DNA of 64,000 bases from Metopolophium dirhodum (taxonomy: Eukaryota; Arthropoda; Insecta; Hemiptera; Aphididae), in NCBI RefSeq assembly GCF_019925205.1, contig NC_083564.1, forward strand, positions 35,626,447 to 35,690,446, read 5' to 3'. Shown here in pieces: positions 12,900 to 23,823 of the stretch (its first letter is position 1; every line of letters begins with the position of its first letter). A program made the translations under genes and the position numbers. The notes under the pieces were generated by a model. It saw only the letters and a program-made list of their open reading frames with translations, had not been told where the DNA came from and made no database searches.

Positions 12900-14330
12900 T
12901 TTTTATAATATTGATTTCAACCCATATAAATGTTCTTATTTCATTTTTTCAATTCGTTGATAATATATGAAACGAATTCTTTGCTTGGAAAGAAATGCTT
13001 AAAAAATTCAGAAAATGCAGTTTATATTTAAATCCGTGGCCTAATTATAAATTATAATTTCTGATGCATTGATGCTGAAGAGTGAGGGAGGTGCACAATC
13101 AGCCGAACCGAAATCTAACATCTTAAACACCTAATATAAACAATTTTTCACACACGCGTCATGGTATGAAAATAAAAAATATTTATAATTCATATTTATA
13201 CCGATTTTCTACCGATTTATACCGATCTTCTATATTAATAATAATTATAAATAAATAGCAATAACAAATCATTTTTTAGTAGCGGCTCACCGGGAAAGTT
13301 CCCAGTATCCCGCCGGCCCAGTCCACCCCTGGTTCATATTGTAACCGAAAAATCTAAAATATAATCTATTATAAACACAGTTACTTTTTACAGATATTAT
13401 AAGTTAAAATTTGGACGAAATTACATATTAAAACCAAAAATAACGATTTTAGTTATTTTGTTGTAATTTAAAAATAGTAAGTATTCGCGGATTAATGAAA
13501 CTTTTAGAGTATATTATTATAATTTATAGACACGATGACACTTTCAAATGTTATTATTTGGGCAAATATGACTTTAACCTACCTATCGTAGGTGCTAATG
13601 TCTAATAGTAAAATAAATTACTTTAATCTCAATATTATTTATGAGTTAACGATGTCTTTGCTCAGAATCGTTTTTCGTTTGTTCGTTCTGTATTTTAATA
13701 ATTTATAGATAGATATATTATTATTACTAATAATTATAGTAGGTGTGTTTGTTTTATTTCATTAATTAATTTAATACTATACCAATAAATTATATATTAA
13801 TTAATAATTTTTGAAACATTGTGTTCGAAAAAATAAAAATAAATGTGATTTTAATTAGAGTCTTGTAATGTACCTACCTATATGTAAAAAATAAATAAAT
13901 ATAATAATAACTGTTGAACTTTTAGGGACATAATAGGTAACACATTCGTGTATGTAGTATTACACTATTTATATAGGTATATTTATATACCTATACGAGT
14001 ATAATATGAGTAGGTATGTTATTCATAAGTGCGCACACGTCAGGTTAGGCAGTTGACCATTCCGTGAATATTACTTTTATGTATACATGGTTATACGGCC
14101 CTAATCCCTATGATATATAATATAGATATGAGGTGAACAATAGAAGTTAAGTATGTGACATTAAATTAATAGCTACCTATAACTTATAACGTTGTATTTG
14201 GAAAAAAAAATACCAGTTATTAATTAAAACTGTATCTTATGACTATTATCAGTTATAAGTTATAACATATATTTCTATAAATTAAACCAAAACATATATA
14301 TTTATATATATTGAGTAACCTATAAAGGTA
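12900..14330. other. gene-free stretch
   Basis: AT-rich sequence without a supportable gene. A short GC-richer island at about 13270-13335 (cggctcaccgggaaagttcc) looks like the end of a dispersed repeat but no partner was found in the window. Confidence 0.45.
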
Positions 14331-14472
14331 TGCACCTATTAATTATAATTATTCTACGAACAGGGACTGGAAAAACGACGACGACGTTTATATCTCACGT
14401 ATTTTATACATTTCTAGTTCGGAACTAAAATATGGGCCTACAACACTTGGATAGCACATTTTTCGTGACATT

Positions 14473-14840
14473 AAATATTTATTTTAAGTCTTAAAAGTAA
14501 ATTTAAGCCCCAAAAGAATATAAAAACAAACTTGCTTGAATTATCGACTCTTTCGGCGGAATCCGTGACGTGTGTGAACTGTGACGCCGATGAGGAAACG
14601 CTCCAGAATACAGAACTTAAAATATCTTCTTTGCTTATTGAAATTTTAGAATTTTTAGTCGAATATGTCTTCTGCAACGACTTTGAGATTTGCCATAGAT
14701 AAATAAATAAATGATAGATATTATACTAGGTACATCAATATGATGAATACACGGATATAATATAATGCAAATTTTTATATCAAAGAGTTCCGTGTTAAGG
14801 AACAATTTGTTCATTGAAATTTGATATGACAATAAACCAA
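14473..14840 (-). pseudogene. exon-like module 3 with promoter-like 5' part
   Basis: Reading the - strand from 14840: a TATA-like gatataaaaa (about 14776-14785), then ATGGCAAATCTC near 14695, whose frame stops after 13 codons. A longer open frame through the same DNA (14471-14677) runs into a GCAAGTTTG donor-like word followed by the conserved intron start (14471-14532). A second copy of the whole module lies at 19690-20277 plus 21739-21940. Either an early stop has broken the ATG frame, or the real start is elsewhere. Product unknown. Confidence 0.35.
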
Positions 14841-14849
14841 AATAGTTTA

Positions 14850-15995
14850 TAATTTTGATTATAATAATATGATATGGGTATTATTTAAATTATTATTTTC
14901 GTTTATCAATGTAATTATTGATTAAGGTGGTGAATAGATATCAGAAGCACAAGAATATTTTTTTAAGAACATATTGTATTTTATGAATTATTAAATAAAA
15001 ATGTAATTACTGGATTTTAGAGTTAACATAAAGCCATCAACGTATACAGTAAATTCATCAAATACTATAATACCAACTATATTTCTAAAACTGAGCGAAT
15101 CGATGACTGTATTAATTTTACAACGATGTGTTCTTTATTTTTTAATATTTTTAATTATTTTTTCTTGTGGTCTGTGTAAACGATAAGTATTCGTAATAAA
15201 GATTCAATTTTCATATATAATATTATTTTATAGGCACTCAGTATATGTAATCATATGTTTATTTTTAGTTTAGTTTAGTTGTAGGTATTTAGTAAATAAT
15301 AATAGGTATACGAAATTGTTTTTTCGAATAGCAATTTATTGTTTGTATTAGTACCTACACCATAATAGGGAACTAAAATTTTGTAAATGATGTACCAATG
15401 TATTTTTGGTGTTTTAAGGCTGCTGTAAGATCAATTTATGAGAATCCTTGCATTAAATTGTTAGGATTAGTTGATATGAGTAATTATTTTATAGAAGGTA
15501 CTTACATATATGTAAGTCGATCAGAAACAATATTTACACTGAATGTTAATAGTAAAAATCCATTAAAATATCTATTATTTGTATTTATTTGTTAATTTGA
15601 CTTAAATATTAGCAGTAATCTTGTTCCTTTCACAAAATGTTTTTTTAATTATTCTTAATTTAATTTACATTTATACGTTTGGCATTTATCCCAAAGTGAT
15701 ATCTGAATAATAATTCAATGATTCAATTTAATAGTTACATTATATGGATTATAAAAACTACAGTTTCCAGCTTCTACTACAACATTATTTTATATTTTTA
15801 TTTTTTAAATTCAGTCTGCACCTTGTGTCGGTGATTTTACACGTAATATAATAAAATTGATACTAGTGATGAGTAGGTTCAATCAATCAAATTATTTACA
15901 CGATTTCAATTAACTATAAATTCATAATTGTATGAGCTATACATGTTACATATATTTTTCGAAAAAATTATTTAAAAAAACAAGAATAATTCTCT
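14850..15995. other. gene-free stretch
   Basis: About 15090-15190 holds a diverged copy of the 'gagcgatga...tgtatta...ttttacaatgatgtgt' repeat seen at 17850-18080. The open frames at 15398 and 15932 have no supportable features. Confidence 0.45.
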
Positions 15996-15999
15996 ATTT

Positions 16000-16135
16000 T
16001 ACGCCTAATTTAAGTCTAAAAAGTAAATGTAAAATAGTAGGTAATAATATGAAAACAAACTTACTCGTAAACGTAGCTAAAGTGCCGCCATCGCCGAAGA
16101 AACAACTATCTTCATCCATCTCCATCTAATCATCT
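16000..16135 (-). pseudogene. exon-like module 4 (broken)
   Basis: The - strand starts with a GATGAAGATAG word identical in position to module 1 at 9559 and ends at a GTAAGTTTG donor followed by the shared intron start (tatgaaaacaaacttac on the + strand). The frame that is open in module 1 contains a stop codon here after about 12 residues, so this copy is broken. Confidence 0.45.
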
Positions 16136-16199
16136 CATTCCGATGAACTGAAACTTGAAAGTATCGAAATACTTTATGAAAATAACCTGATCCTAACGA

Positions 16200-17195
16200 A
16201 GTTAAAAAAAATTGAAATTAATTATATTGTGTCAATTACAAACTTCAAACTAAAATGTCCAGAATCTTAAACAGAAAAAACTAATAGAAATATCTAGTTC
16301 AATGAAAAGGTTTATTCATAGGGCACCAAGTTATCATTGTTCAAGTCTATAAAAAAATTCAACTAGTTACATAACAAAAAAAAAAATTGAAAGAGGGTGT
16401 TGGTTCCCGCAGGCAAATGCATTCTAGAAAACCAAAAAAAAATGTCGAAAAAATTGTATTTTAGGAATACACATTACAAAGTACAAACTAAAATTCCCAG
16501 AATCTTAAAAAGAAAAAAAAATTAGTTCATTAAACATGGATTATTCGAATGGCACCAGGTTATCAATAATTAAAAAAATCGGCTTATGTTAAAATCATAA
16601 AAAAAAATTGAAGGGAGGTGTTGGCGCCCGCAGGAAAAAGCATTTTAGAAAACAAAAAAAAATTGAAATTAAAAACTTCAAACTAAAATGTCCAGAATCT
16701 TAAACAGAAAAAACTAATAAAAATATTTAGTTCAATCAAAAAGGTTTATTCATAGGGCACCAAGTTATCATTGTTCAAGTCTATACAAAAAATTCAACTA
16801 GTCACATAACTAAAAAAAAAAATTGAAGGAGGGCGTTGGCGCCGGCAGGCAAAAGCATTTTAGAAAACAAAAAAAAAATTATACTGTAGGAAAACACATT
16901 ACAAAGTACAAACTAAAATGCCCAGCCAGAATCTTAAAGAGAAAAAACTATTCAAAATATTTAGTTCATTAATGTTGGATTATTCAGAGGGCACCAGGTT
17001 ATCAATGTTTAAAAAGTATGTACGAAAAATTCAACTAGAGTTACATAACAAAAAAAATTGAAAGAGGGTGTTGGCGCCCGCAGGCAAATGCATTCTAGAA
17101 AACCAAAAACACATTACAAAGTACAAACTAAAATTCCCAGAATCTTAAAAAGAAAAAAAAATTAGTTCATTAAACATGGATTATTCGTATTGCAC
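16200..17195 (+). repeat. second array of the same satellite
   Basis: Four to five units of the family at 2330-4790, same orientation, with cores near 16395, 16617, 16830 and 17060. It starts abruptly at a ttaaaaaaaattgaaattaa block and ends in gcaccag at about 17197. The units are close to individual units of the first array (for example the doubled 'cccagccagaatctta' variant near 3375 and 16920), which suggests transfer of several units at once. Confidence 0.9.
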
Positions 17196-17199
17196 CAGC

Positions 17200-17840
17200 A
17201 CATGGAAGTTGAACCAATGAATTTTTTTTACTTGCTTCACACCGTGCACGATTAAATACGATAAAAATGACAAATAACAGGAACCAATAAATAATAAACG
17301 AACTACATGAGATAAAACTATACATTCAAACATTCGATAGCGTTAATTGTACACTAATCGTACACTGTATTAGTGTACCTAATTAATAATGATTAAATAT
17401 TATTACAACCAGAAATATTTTTAGGTATCTAATAAAAATATATAATAATATTATTATTTAGTATAATACCCGGAATAATATATAATATTATATGATTCAC
17501 GATCCAGTACAACACTGCTCGCGGCCCACGGATTGGTATCCGCTCTGATCTAATTGATTGGTTAAATAAACATAATCTATTTACCTAGGTAATTTTAATC
17601 TCAGGATGACGATTGACGAAATGTTGGAAAAGGTCTATTGTATTTTGATGTTCTCACTTATCGTTGTCTCATACATGTAATAGGTTTGTAGATGTTTATA
17701 GGTAATCTTTAATAGTTTTTGAAGGTTTTTTTAATTTTATTAGTTTTAACAAAATAATAATTATAATAAATGTATATCTCAATAATTATAGCTACTCATA
17801 TCGTAAAGATAATAAAATAATTTTATGTTGAATTCACTTA
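17200..17840. other. gene-free stretch
   Basis: AT-rich; nothing recognised. Confidence 0.4.
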
Positions 17841-17849
17841 CCCCCTTTT

Positions 17850-18080
17850 TTAGATTCTGAACGGAGCGATGAATGTATTAGTTTTACAATGATGTGTGAT
17901 AACTATTGGGAGTTTTAAATTTTAACCTACCGAATGCACCAATTAGATTCACTTTCCCATCAAACAAGATATTGTTGAAGAAAATCGAAGCAGTTTTACC
18001 GTCCCAAACGGTGGTGACAGACACAAAAATAAAAAATAATAATTAAAAAAACACACATCATTATAAAATCAATACTGTAA
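17850..18080. mobile_element. short TIR-like dispersed element
   Basis: Left end gattctgaacggagcgatga...acaatgatgtgtg and right end cacacatcattataaaatc are inverted relative to each other over the 'acaatgatgtgtg' block. The right half is the reverse complement of the segment at 11461-11530 (gtctgtca(t/c)cacc shared). No coding capacity. Confidence 0.55.
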
Positions 18081-18119
18081 AGGGTAAATAGACTCTACGT
18101 ATTAATATTATAATATGTT

Positions 18120-18330
18120 AACCGAGCCACAGCGGTAAATCTTGCAATGGACTATACGTCCATAGACCTGGCACAATGTATATGTTACGGGTAAGGTCCA
18201 AAAACGGTTAATTATGTACATATTACGCGGATAATGTGAACCTTATCCATATGAACAGTGTAATGTATACATTATCCACCTTAAGTATGTATTATCCAAT
18301 CAATTTATACATTATCCGGTGTGCTGTTGA
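18120..18330. repeat. cluster of tacattatcc motifs
   Basis: The word tacattatcc and close variants (attatccat, tattatccaa, cggataatgt) occur six or more times in both orientations within about 110 bp (18215-18325). It looks like a small palindromic repeat cluster; function unknown. Confidence 0.5.
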
Positions 18331-18447
18331 TAAAGTATTTGTATTGTAAGTATTTGTAAGTATTTGTAAGCACGAATTTCAACTGATTTTTTATCCTATT
18401 TAGGTTTTTTTTTAGATTTTTATGGAAAATTAAAGGAAAGTTAATAA

Positions 18448-19640
18448 AAAAAAAGGTGGGTAAGTGGATGTCGCTCTGCTGTACAGTAGGTTACAAATGG
18501 TTCACTGTAATGGATGGTGTTAAATTTGAATTCAATGATATAATATCACTGTATATAAAAAACGATTCTGAGCGAAAACGGTCAGTCAGCCTATGATAAT
18601 ACCAAGTATATTTGATGATATTATTGTGAATAAAGTAATTTATATATAACCTATTTACGTGGAGCCTTGTTTTAAAATTTCAATCCTTAGTCATAAAAGT
18701 TAAACATTTTATACATTTTTAACTACAAAATAATTAATAAATTATAAATTTGATAAATTTTGTCAACATTTGAACTTTAAATGCTTATAAAAAAAATTGT
18801 GCCTATATATTTTCAATATTTTTCAACTGCTATTGCAACAATATATCAGGAGCCTCGCATTAAATTTTCACGCTTTTTTACCCAACAAATAAAATTTTAT
18901 TGATATTTATAGAAAAAAAAACTAAAAAAATTGAAAACTGACAATGTCCGTAAACAGCTCAAAAATAGTCAAAATATTTTGATAATTTTATGGTGTATAG
19001 AAAATACTAATATAAACATTCAGTGGAATTTTCAAGTATCTACAGTCATTCGTTTATTAATTACAATAAAATAAGAAAATTGTTACATGAGAAATCGAAT
19101 GAATATCAAATGTTGTAAAAATATAAATTTCAGACGCTCATAAAAATTTAATTTAAGTTTCTTGTAGACATTTTTTTTTTTGATAAAGGTAGACAAACTT
19201 ATGAGTAATTTTATATTACATTTTAAAATCTTAGATTTAAAAAGAAAAATTTTTATGAATTTTCAACTCAAATTAATTTGCTAATTTTCGTGATTTTTCC
19301 GTATTTTGTCAAAATTTGAACTTTGAATGCTTATAAATAAAAACTGTGACTAAGGATTTTTAATTTTTTTCATCTGCCTTTGAAACAATAACCTAGGAGC
19401 CTTCTATTAAAACTTCAAGCTTTTTTACTCAACAGATAAAATTTTATTGATATTTATAGAAAAAAAAAACTAAAATAAATGGAAATTGACAATGTTCGTA
19501 AACAGCTCAAAATAAGTCAAATTATTTTGAAAATGTTATCGTGTATAGAAAATGCAAATATAAACGACCAGTGAAAATGTCATGTATATACGGTCATTTG
19601 TTTTAGAGTTACACCAAAAACCAAAATCAAATTTGTGAAA
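18448..19640 (-). repeat. about 1.2-kb dispersed repeat, inverted copy
   Basis: Reverse complement of 11705-12893 with small differences, running from the 'gtaagtggatgtcgctctgc' end to 'gagttacaccaaaaaccaaa'. The pair forms an inverted repeat about 1.19 kb long with about 5.6 kb between the arms. Confidence 0.85.
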
Positions 19641-19689
19641 ACCAAAACATACGTTATGTATATGTCTATTTCAAGTACCTAGGTATGCA

Positions 19690-20277
19690 CCTATTAATTA
19701 TAAATATTTTACGACCGGGGTCTAGAAAAACGACGACGGTGTATTTTACGACCGGGGTCTAGAAAAACGACGACGGTGTATTTTACTATGTATTTTATAC
19801 ATTTCTAGTTCGGAACTATAAAATATGCGCCACTTGCAGGATAGCACATTTGTCGTAACATTAAATATTTATTTTAAGTCTTAAAAGAAAATTTAAGCCC
19901 CAAAAGAATATGAAAACAAACTTACTTTGATTATCGACTCTTTCGGTGGAATCCGTGACGTGTGTGAACTGCGACGCTGATGTGGAAACGTTCCAGATAC
20001 AGTTGAACTAAAAACAGTGACGTGCATCATAAAAAAATTGGTGTTGCTCAAATAATTTTAGGAGACGTACCCCTCATAATAATTTGTTATACCGACCTAT
20101 AAAATGACCTATTTTTTCATCTATCAATACCCAGTACCCACCCACCCATATTAAAGGTGTTGCCCGATCAACACTTGGACCCTATGTCCATGTTATGAAA
20201 ATATTGAAAATACTGAAAATATTGTGATTTATGTAAAATAAAACCTATGGAACGCAGTATGTTTGATTTAAACGTCT
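19690..20277 (-). pseudogene. exon-like module 5, downstream part, cut off by transposon insertion
   Basis: About 19690-20010 matches 14340-14620, including the 'ttaagccccaaaa' intron block, the GTAAGTTTG donor (- strand, near 19921) and the exon with 'tccgtgacgtgtgtgaact'. A 38-bp segment, tattttacgaccggggtcta and onward, is tandemly doubled at about 19710-19786. The similarity stops near 20010. About 20010-20277 is extra sequence not present in module 3. The 5' half of the module is at 21739-21940, beyond the Merlin element. Confidence 0.5.
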
Positions 20278-20285
20278 GCTTTGCT
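20278..20285. repeat. 8-bp target-site duplication, left copy
   Basis: gctttgct immediately precedes the left terminus of the Merlin element; the identical 8 bp immediately follow its right terminus at 21731-21738. Confidence 0.9.
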
Positions 20286-20347
20286 GGTAACGGTCCAAAT
20301 TATGCGACCTACGTCATAAATGTAAAATGCAAATAATTTTAACTAAC

Positions 20348-21426
20348 CTATTTTTTATTCCACTTCTCAGTGTCGTCAATAACTGTATTGTTGTGAAACG
20401 TCTTTTTCATATCGGTCAAAAAGTCATCAAAAATGGTTTTAGGATTTTGACACGATCTCCACCACTCTTCTTGGAGTTGTCTATCTAATAAAGAAGACGC
20501 TCCATTTTTTTAAATATTATATTTGGATTTTATAATTCTCAATAAGCCTTCGATTTGTTGAGTGTGTGCTCCTGTTTCCGGGTCAATGAAAAATTCAGAG
20601 TTGTTAACTGTTTGATGAATTTATCCATGATGATTTAATGTTGAGTACACTCGCCATTGGTCACTATAAATTATCGTTCTAGTTTTTATTTCATTTTTAA
20701 TAATTTCTAAAAGAGTTTCTCGGTCCCGTTTTTTCTATGATAAAAAATCGCTGTTCTAATAATAAGTCTGACCGTAAATTCCAAATACCCATGGGCCTAC
20801 TACACGATTAGCGTAATTTTTATTTGTATGTATACTATTTCATTTTCGTCAGTCTGGTCAGAATCTTCGTTGTTGGAATTATTTACTTCTCTTAATGGCT
20901 GATGGTCCCCACGTTGTAATCGACCACGGTTATACTTCCTTTTACCTAGAAAAAGGGATTCGTCAATTTGGACAATACAACCACGACCACCCATTTTCTC
21001 TCTCTTTGAAAAACAATATACTGGTATATCTCTGCAAAGATTATACCAATCAATGATGGTGTTTTTGCTTCTGCCAGTCCAATTTACAGCTTGATATACA
21101 GGAACTAAATTAACCCAGAACCAAACTATTTCCATTGTTTCACATAATGATAGCTGACTACAACAACGGCCGTTAAGATCCGAGTAGGTAAAGGAGTCAT
21201 TATTTTTATGAATCGGTTGGTAAGTCTGGCAACCTCGTTTTGTACATCGTAATGTTACAACTATTTTCATAGTGCCATCACAATTTCGTTTTTTACTATT
21301 TCTTACATTTTTGACAAGTTGGCCATTATATACAACACCCTCTTTCACCTTTATACATGTCATCGGATTACCGACTATTGGCCAGTAATATCCCTCTAAC
21401 CTCGGTACTTTAAATATTGAACACAT
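20348..21426 (-). pseudogene. Merlin (ISXO2-like) DDE transposase, frameshifted
   Basis: ATG at 21426. The first 208 codons are open to 20800 and contain a Cys-rich N-terminal segment (CTKRGC), then the first catalytic Asp in VQIDESLFLGKRKYNRG (about residues 152-168). The frame then changes just before 20800. In the other frame the usual NRVVGPWVFG block follows, then stop codons, then IIYSDQWRVY (second catalytic Asp) and GAHTQQIEGLL (catalytic Glu), ending at a TAG at 20348. The full length would be about 360 residues, close to the family norm. At least one frameshift and three internal stops make it inactive; copies elsewhere in the genome may be intact. Confidence 0.88.
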
Positions 21427-21670
21427 GTTGAAAAATTCACACGCACAAATTAAAACTCACATAAAAATTCACAAAACGAGCGCACACGAATGAAATCGGA
21501 CCTGTACTGTCTGAGGACAGTAAATACAAGTATTAATGATTGTAAGTATTGGAAACCAAGAATAAAATAGAATAAAATGCCCATAACGACAATTACCGCG
21601 ATATAGAAACCTGTAGATCAACAAAATCTTATCGGTAGGTCGAGTAACATTTGTGGGTCGCATATTGGAC

Positions 21671-21714
21671 ATAGATAATATAAGAATTATAAGATTCTTA
21701 TATTATTATCTATG
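21671..21714. repeat. 44-bp hairpin inside the right terminal repeat of the Merlin element
   Basis: atagataatataagaat and its near-perfect reverse complement (attcttatattattatctat) flank a 4-7 nt loop. The hairpin is bordered on both sides by atattggac (21662-21670 and 21715-21723), a 9-bp direct duplication. It reads as a secondary insertion with its own duplication or as a fold-back repair product. Confidence 0.75.
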
Positions 21715-21730
21715 ATATTGGACCGTTACC

Positions 21731-21738
21731 GCTTTGCT
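21731..21738. repeat. 8-bp target-site duplication, right copy
   Basis: gctttgct, identical to 20278-20285. Confidence 0.9.
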
Positions 21739-21940
21739 TAATGCTTATTGACATTTTAAAATTTTTAATCGACTGTGTCTTCTGCAACGACTTTGGAAAT
21801 TTCCATAGAATATAAATGCGATAGATATTATAACACGCCATATTGATGAATCCACAGATATAATATAATGCTACTTTTTATATCAAAGAGTTCCGTGTTC
21901 GTGTTAGGGAACAATTTCTTCGTTGAAATTTGATATGACA
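21739..21940 (-). pseudogene. exon-like module 5, upstream part
   Basis: Matches 14625-14835: - strand tatataaaaag TATA-like word (about 21872-21882), ATGGAAATTTCC near 21810, then 'gtcgttgcagaagaca' as in module 3. The ATG frame stops after 13 codons, as in module 3, which suggests the stop was present before the duplication or that the true start differs. Confidence 0.4.
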
Positions 21941-21993
21941 ATTATAATCAAAATAGTTTATAATTTTGAATTTCACTTAATTCGTGGTCGTGC

Positions 21994-22077
21994 ATGTTCC
22001 CCAGACATGGAAAGAATAATATAAAATAGAAATGTAGATTACAATATTTTAGCGTTTATTCCAAGTCTGGGGAACAT
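21994..22077. repeat. 84-bp fold-back with 19-20 bp arms
   Basis: atgttccccagacatggaa at the left and ttccaagtctggggaacat at the right are inverted with one mismatch. The loop is about 45 nt and AT-rich. This could be a tiny MITE or a hairpin transcript; nothing else supports either. Confidence 0.75.
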
Positions 22078-22079
22078 TT

Positions 22080-23823
22080 TATCACAATTTTATGCGCAAT
22101 GCCGCAATGTTATCGAGCAGCTCGACATGCCTGTTTATATATTTAGTCATGCATTATCTATGCATTGAAATATCGAATATGATTAATAATATTTAACATT
22201 TTGAATTAATTAAGAGTTTATGCCGTTTTCCGTTTATTTTATATTTTATACTTTATAGTTGTTATTACTTATTACTACTATGAGTAATTACTTGTTACTT
22301 ATTGGCTTTAGTACCTTATTGTAATAATACCTTGTACCTATTATTCGAATTTAAATTGCCAAAAATCCCAATAATATCAATCTTTTAGTTATCGGATTTT
22401 ATTTTTTATATCTTAATGACTTATTAGAAATCGACTATTAATTTTAAATAAATAAACTGAACCATTGAATATTAAACAATTTGTCTACTTGTTAATCTTT
22501 TCACCATTGATATGTTTCGCTTTGATGGATTGTGACATATTTATTACTTTTTAAAGATAATTAATAATACTATGCATTAGAGTTTCCATGCTATTTAAAT
22601 TTTATTTTGAATGGACATTATGTTAAAAACAAGTATTGTAAGTAGATCATAAAATTTATATTATAAATTATAATCAATTCAATTAAAAAAATAAATAACA
22701 ATTGGAACATTGTCATGTACTCATGTTGCTTATGCAATAGATTACACATTCTTTGATTGTCTATACAGTGTTTTTGCTGTAGTTCAGCTATTTAAAAATC
22801 TGATACATCAGTCAAGTAATCTAACTTTCTTAATGAGTGGGTAAGCCTAAAGGTGTATTATGTTATTATTAAGTACACTATGTATACTTAAGTATACTAA
22901 CAACAATATCAAAAATATTACTTGGTACATACTTGTTATTAAATTACAATGTTTACTGTATACACTTGATGTAATATTATACTCTAACCCGGTGTTGTTA
23001 AACTGGTAACACATTGTGCAATGATTTACTCATGGAAAATGTTGTCTTATATCATACTATCTAAACAACTTACATGATGCACATCAGATTATAAAATGTT
23101 GGTAATTTTTTAACTACTTAATAATTATGAGATGTGACTATATAAGATTAACCGAGGACAGACCTACAACACTGTGTAGTTTGGCTGAATGGGCGATTGT
23201 TTTTTGCTGAGTATGAAATCAGAATTGATACTAATGAAATAAAAAACAATGAGACTGACGTAAACAAATTTACTTTGTTTGTGAAATCATAGACCTATAA
23301 AGAAGGTAGATCTTTATAAGGTCTATGGTGGAAATACAAAGGATTACCTACACACACAAATATTGAAATATGTAACTAGCAAATCTTAAACAATCAAACC
23401 TATGAAACTGTTAATAGTTTTAATGCTTGTATTTAATGAGTTAAAGAAAATGGGATTACAGCTTGATAATTTTAAGTAAATTATGTGATTATGCTAATAA
23501 CAAATCATTCCTGACTAAAAAATAATGTCCATAGAAATTTAACACATAATTATTGTTGTCTGTAGGTAGTTGTAATAATTAAGTAACAAATTTCCTATAA
23601 TAGGTAAACTTTTCCAATAACTTGACGTGATCAGATTCTAGTATTAATTCTACATATTATATTGAATTCCCAAGTATATACTGTATATTTATAAGAGTGA
23701 ATAATAAATATAATATATTATTTATATAGTAATTTAATACTTACCGGATTTTAATTTTTTTAGGTATTACGTTCCATTTAATTTAAATATATATATATTA
23801 TATTATATTTACCAATATTTAAA
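22080..23823. other. region upstream of HHAT
   Basis: AT-rich sequence without a supportable gene. It probably holds the promoter and 5' UTR of HHAT. A polypyrimidine tract followed by tttttttag at about 23755-23763 could be the acceptor of a 5' UTR exon that contains the ATG at 23824. No TATA box or start site can be fixed. Confidence 0.4.

Larger units (their letters stand above)
20286..21730 (-). mobile_element. Merlin-superfamily DNA transposon, complete ends
   Basis: A 1445-bp element with perfect 8-bp target duplications (gctttgct). The left terminus is ggtaacggtccaaattatg; the right terminus in reverse complement starts ggtaacggtccaa. The inner part of the right terminal repeat (gtgggtcgcatattggac at 21653-21670) continues the match to the left one (ggtccaaattatgcgaccta), but a 44-bp hairpin plus a 9-bp duplication now splits it. 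Merlin elements are IS1016-related, make 8-9 bp duplications and encode a DDE transposase of the ISXO2-like type, as seen here. The insertion split exon-like module 5, so it is younger than that duplication. Confidence 0.9.

Noticed and set aside
9421..16135. Assignment of the exon modules to the aphid 'bicycle' effector family
   Set aside because: The short exons and donor pattern are reminiscent, but no cysteine-tyrosine motif pair or chain of microexons could be traced, so no family name is given.
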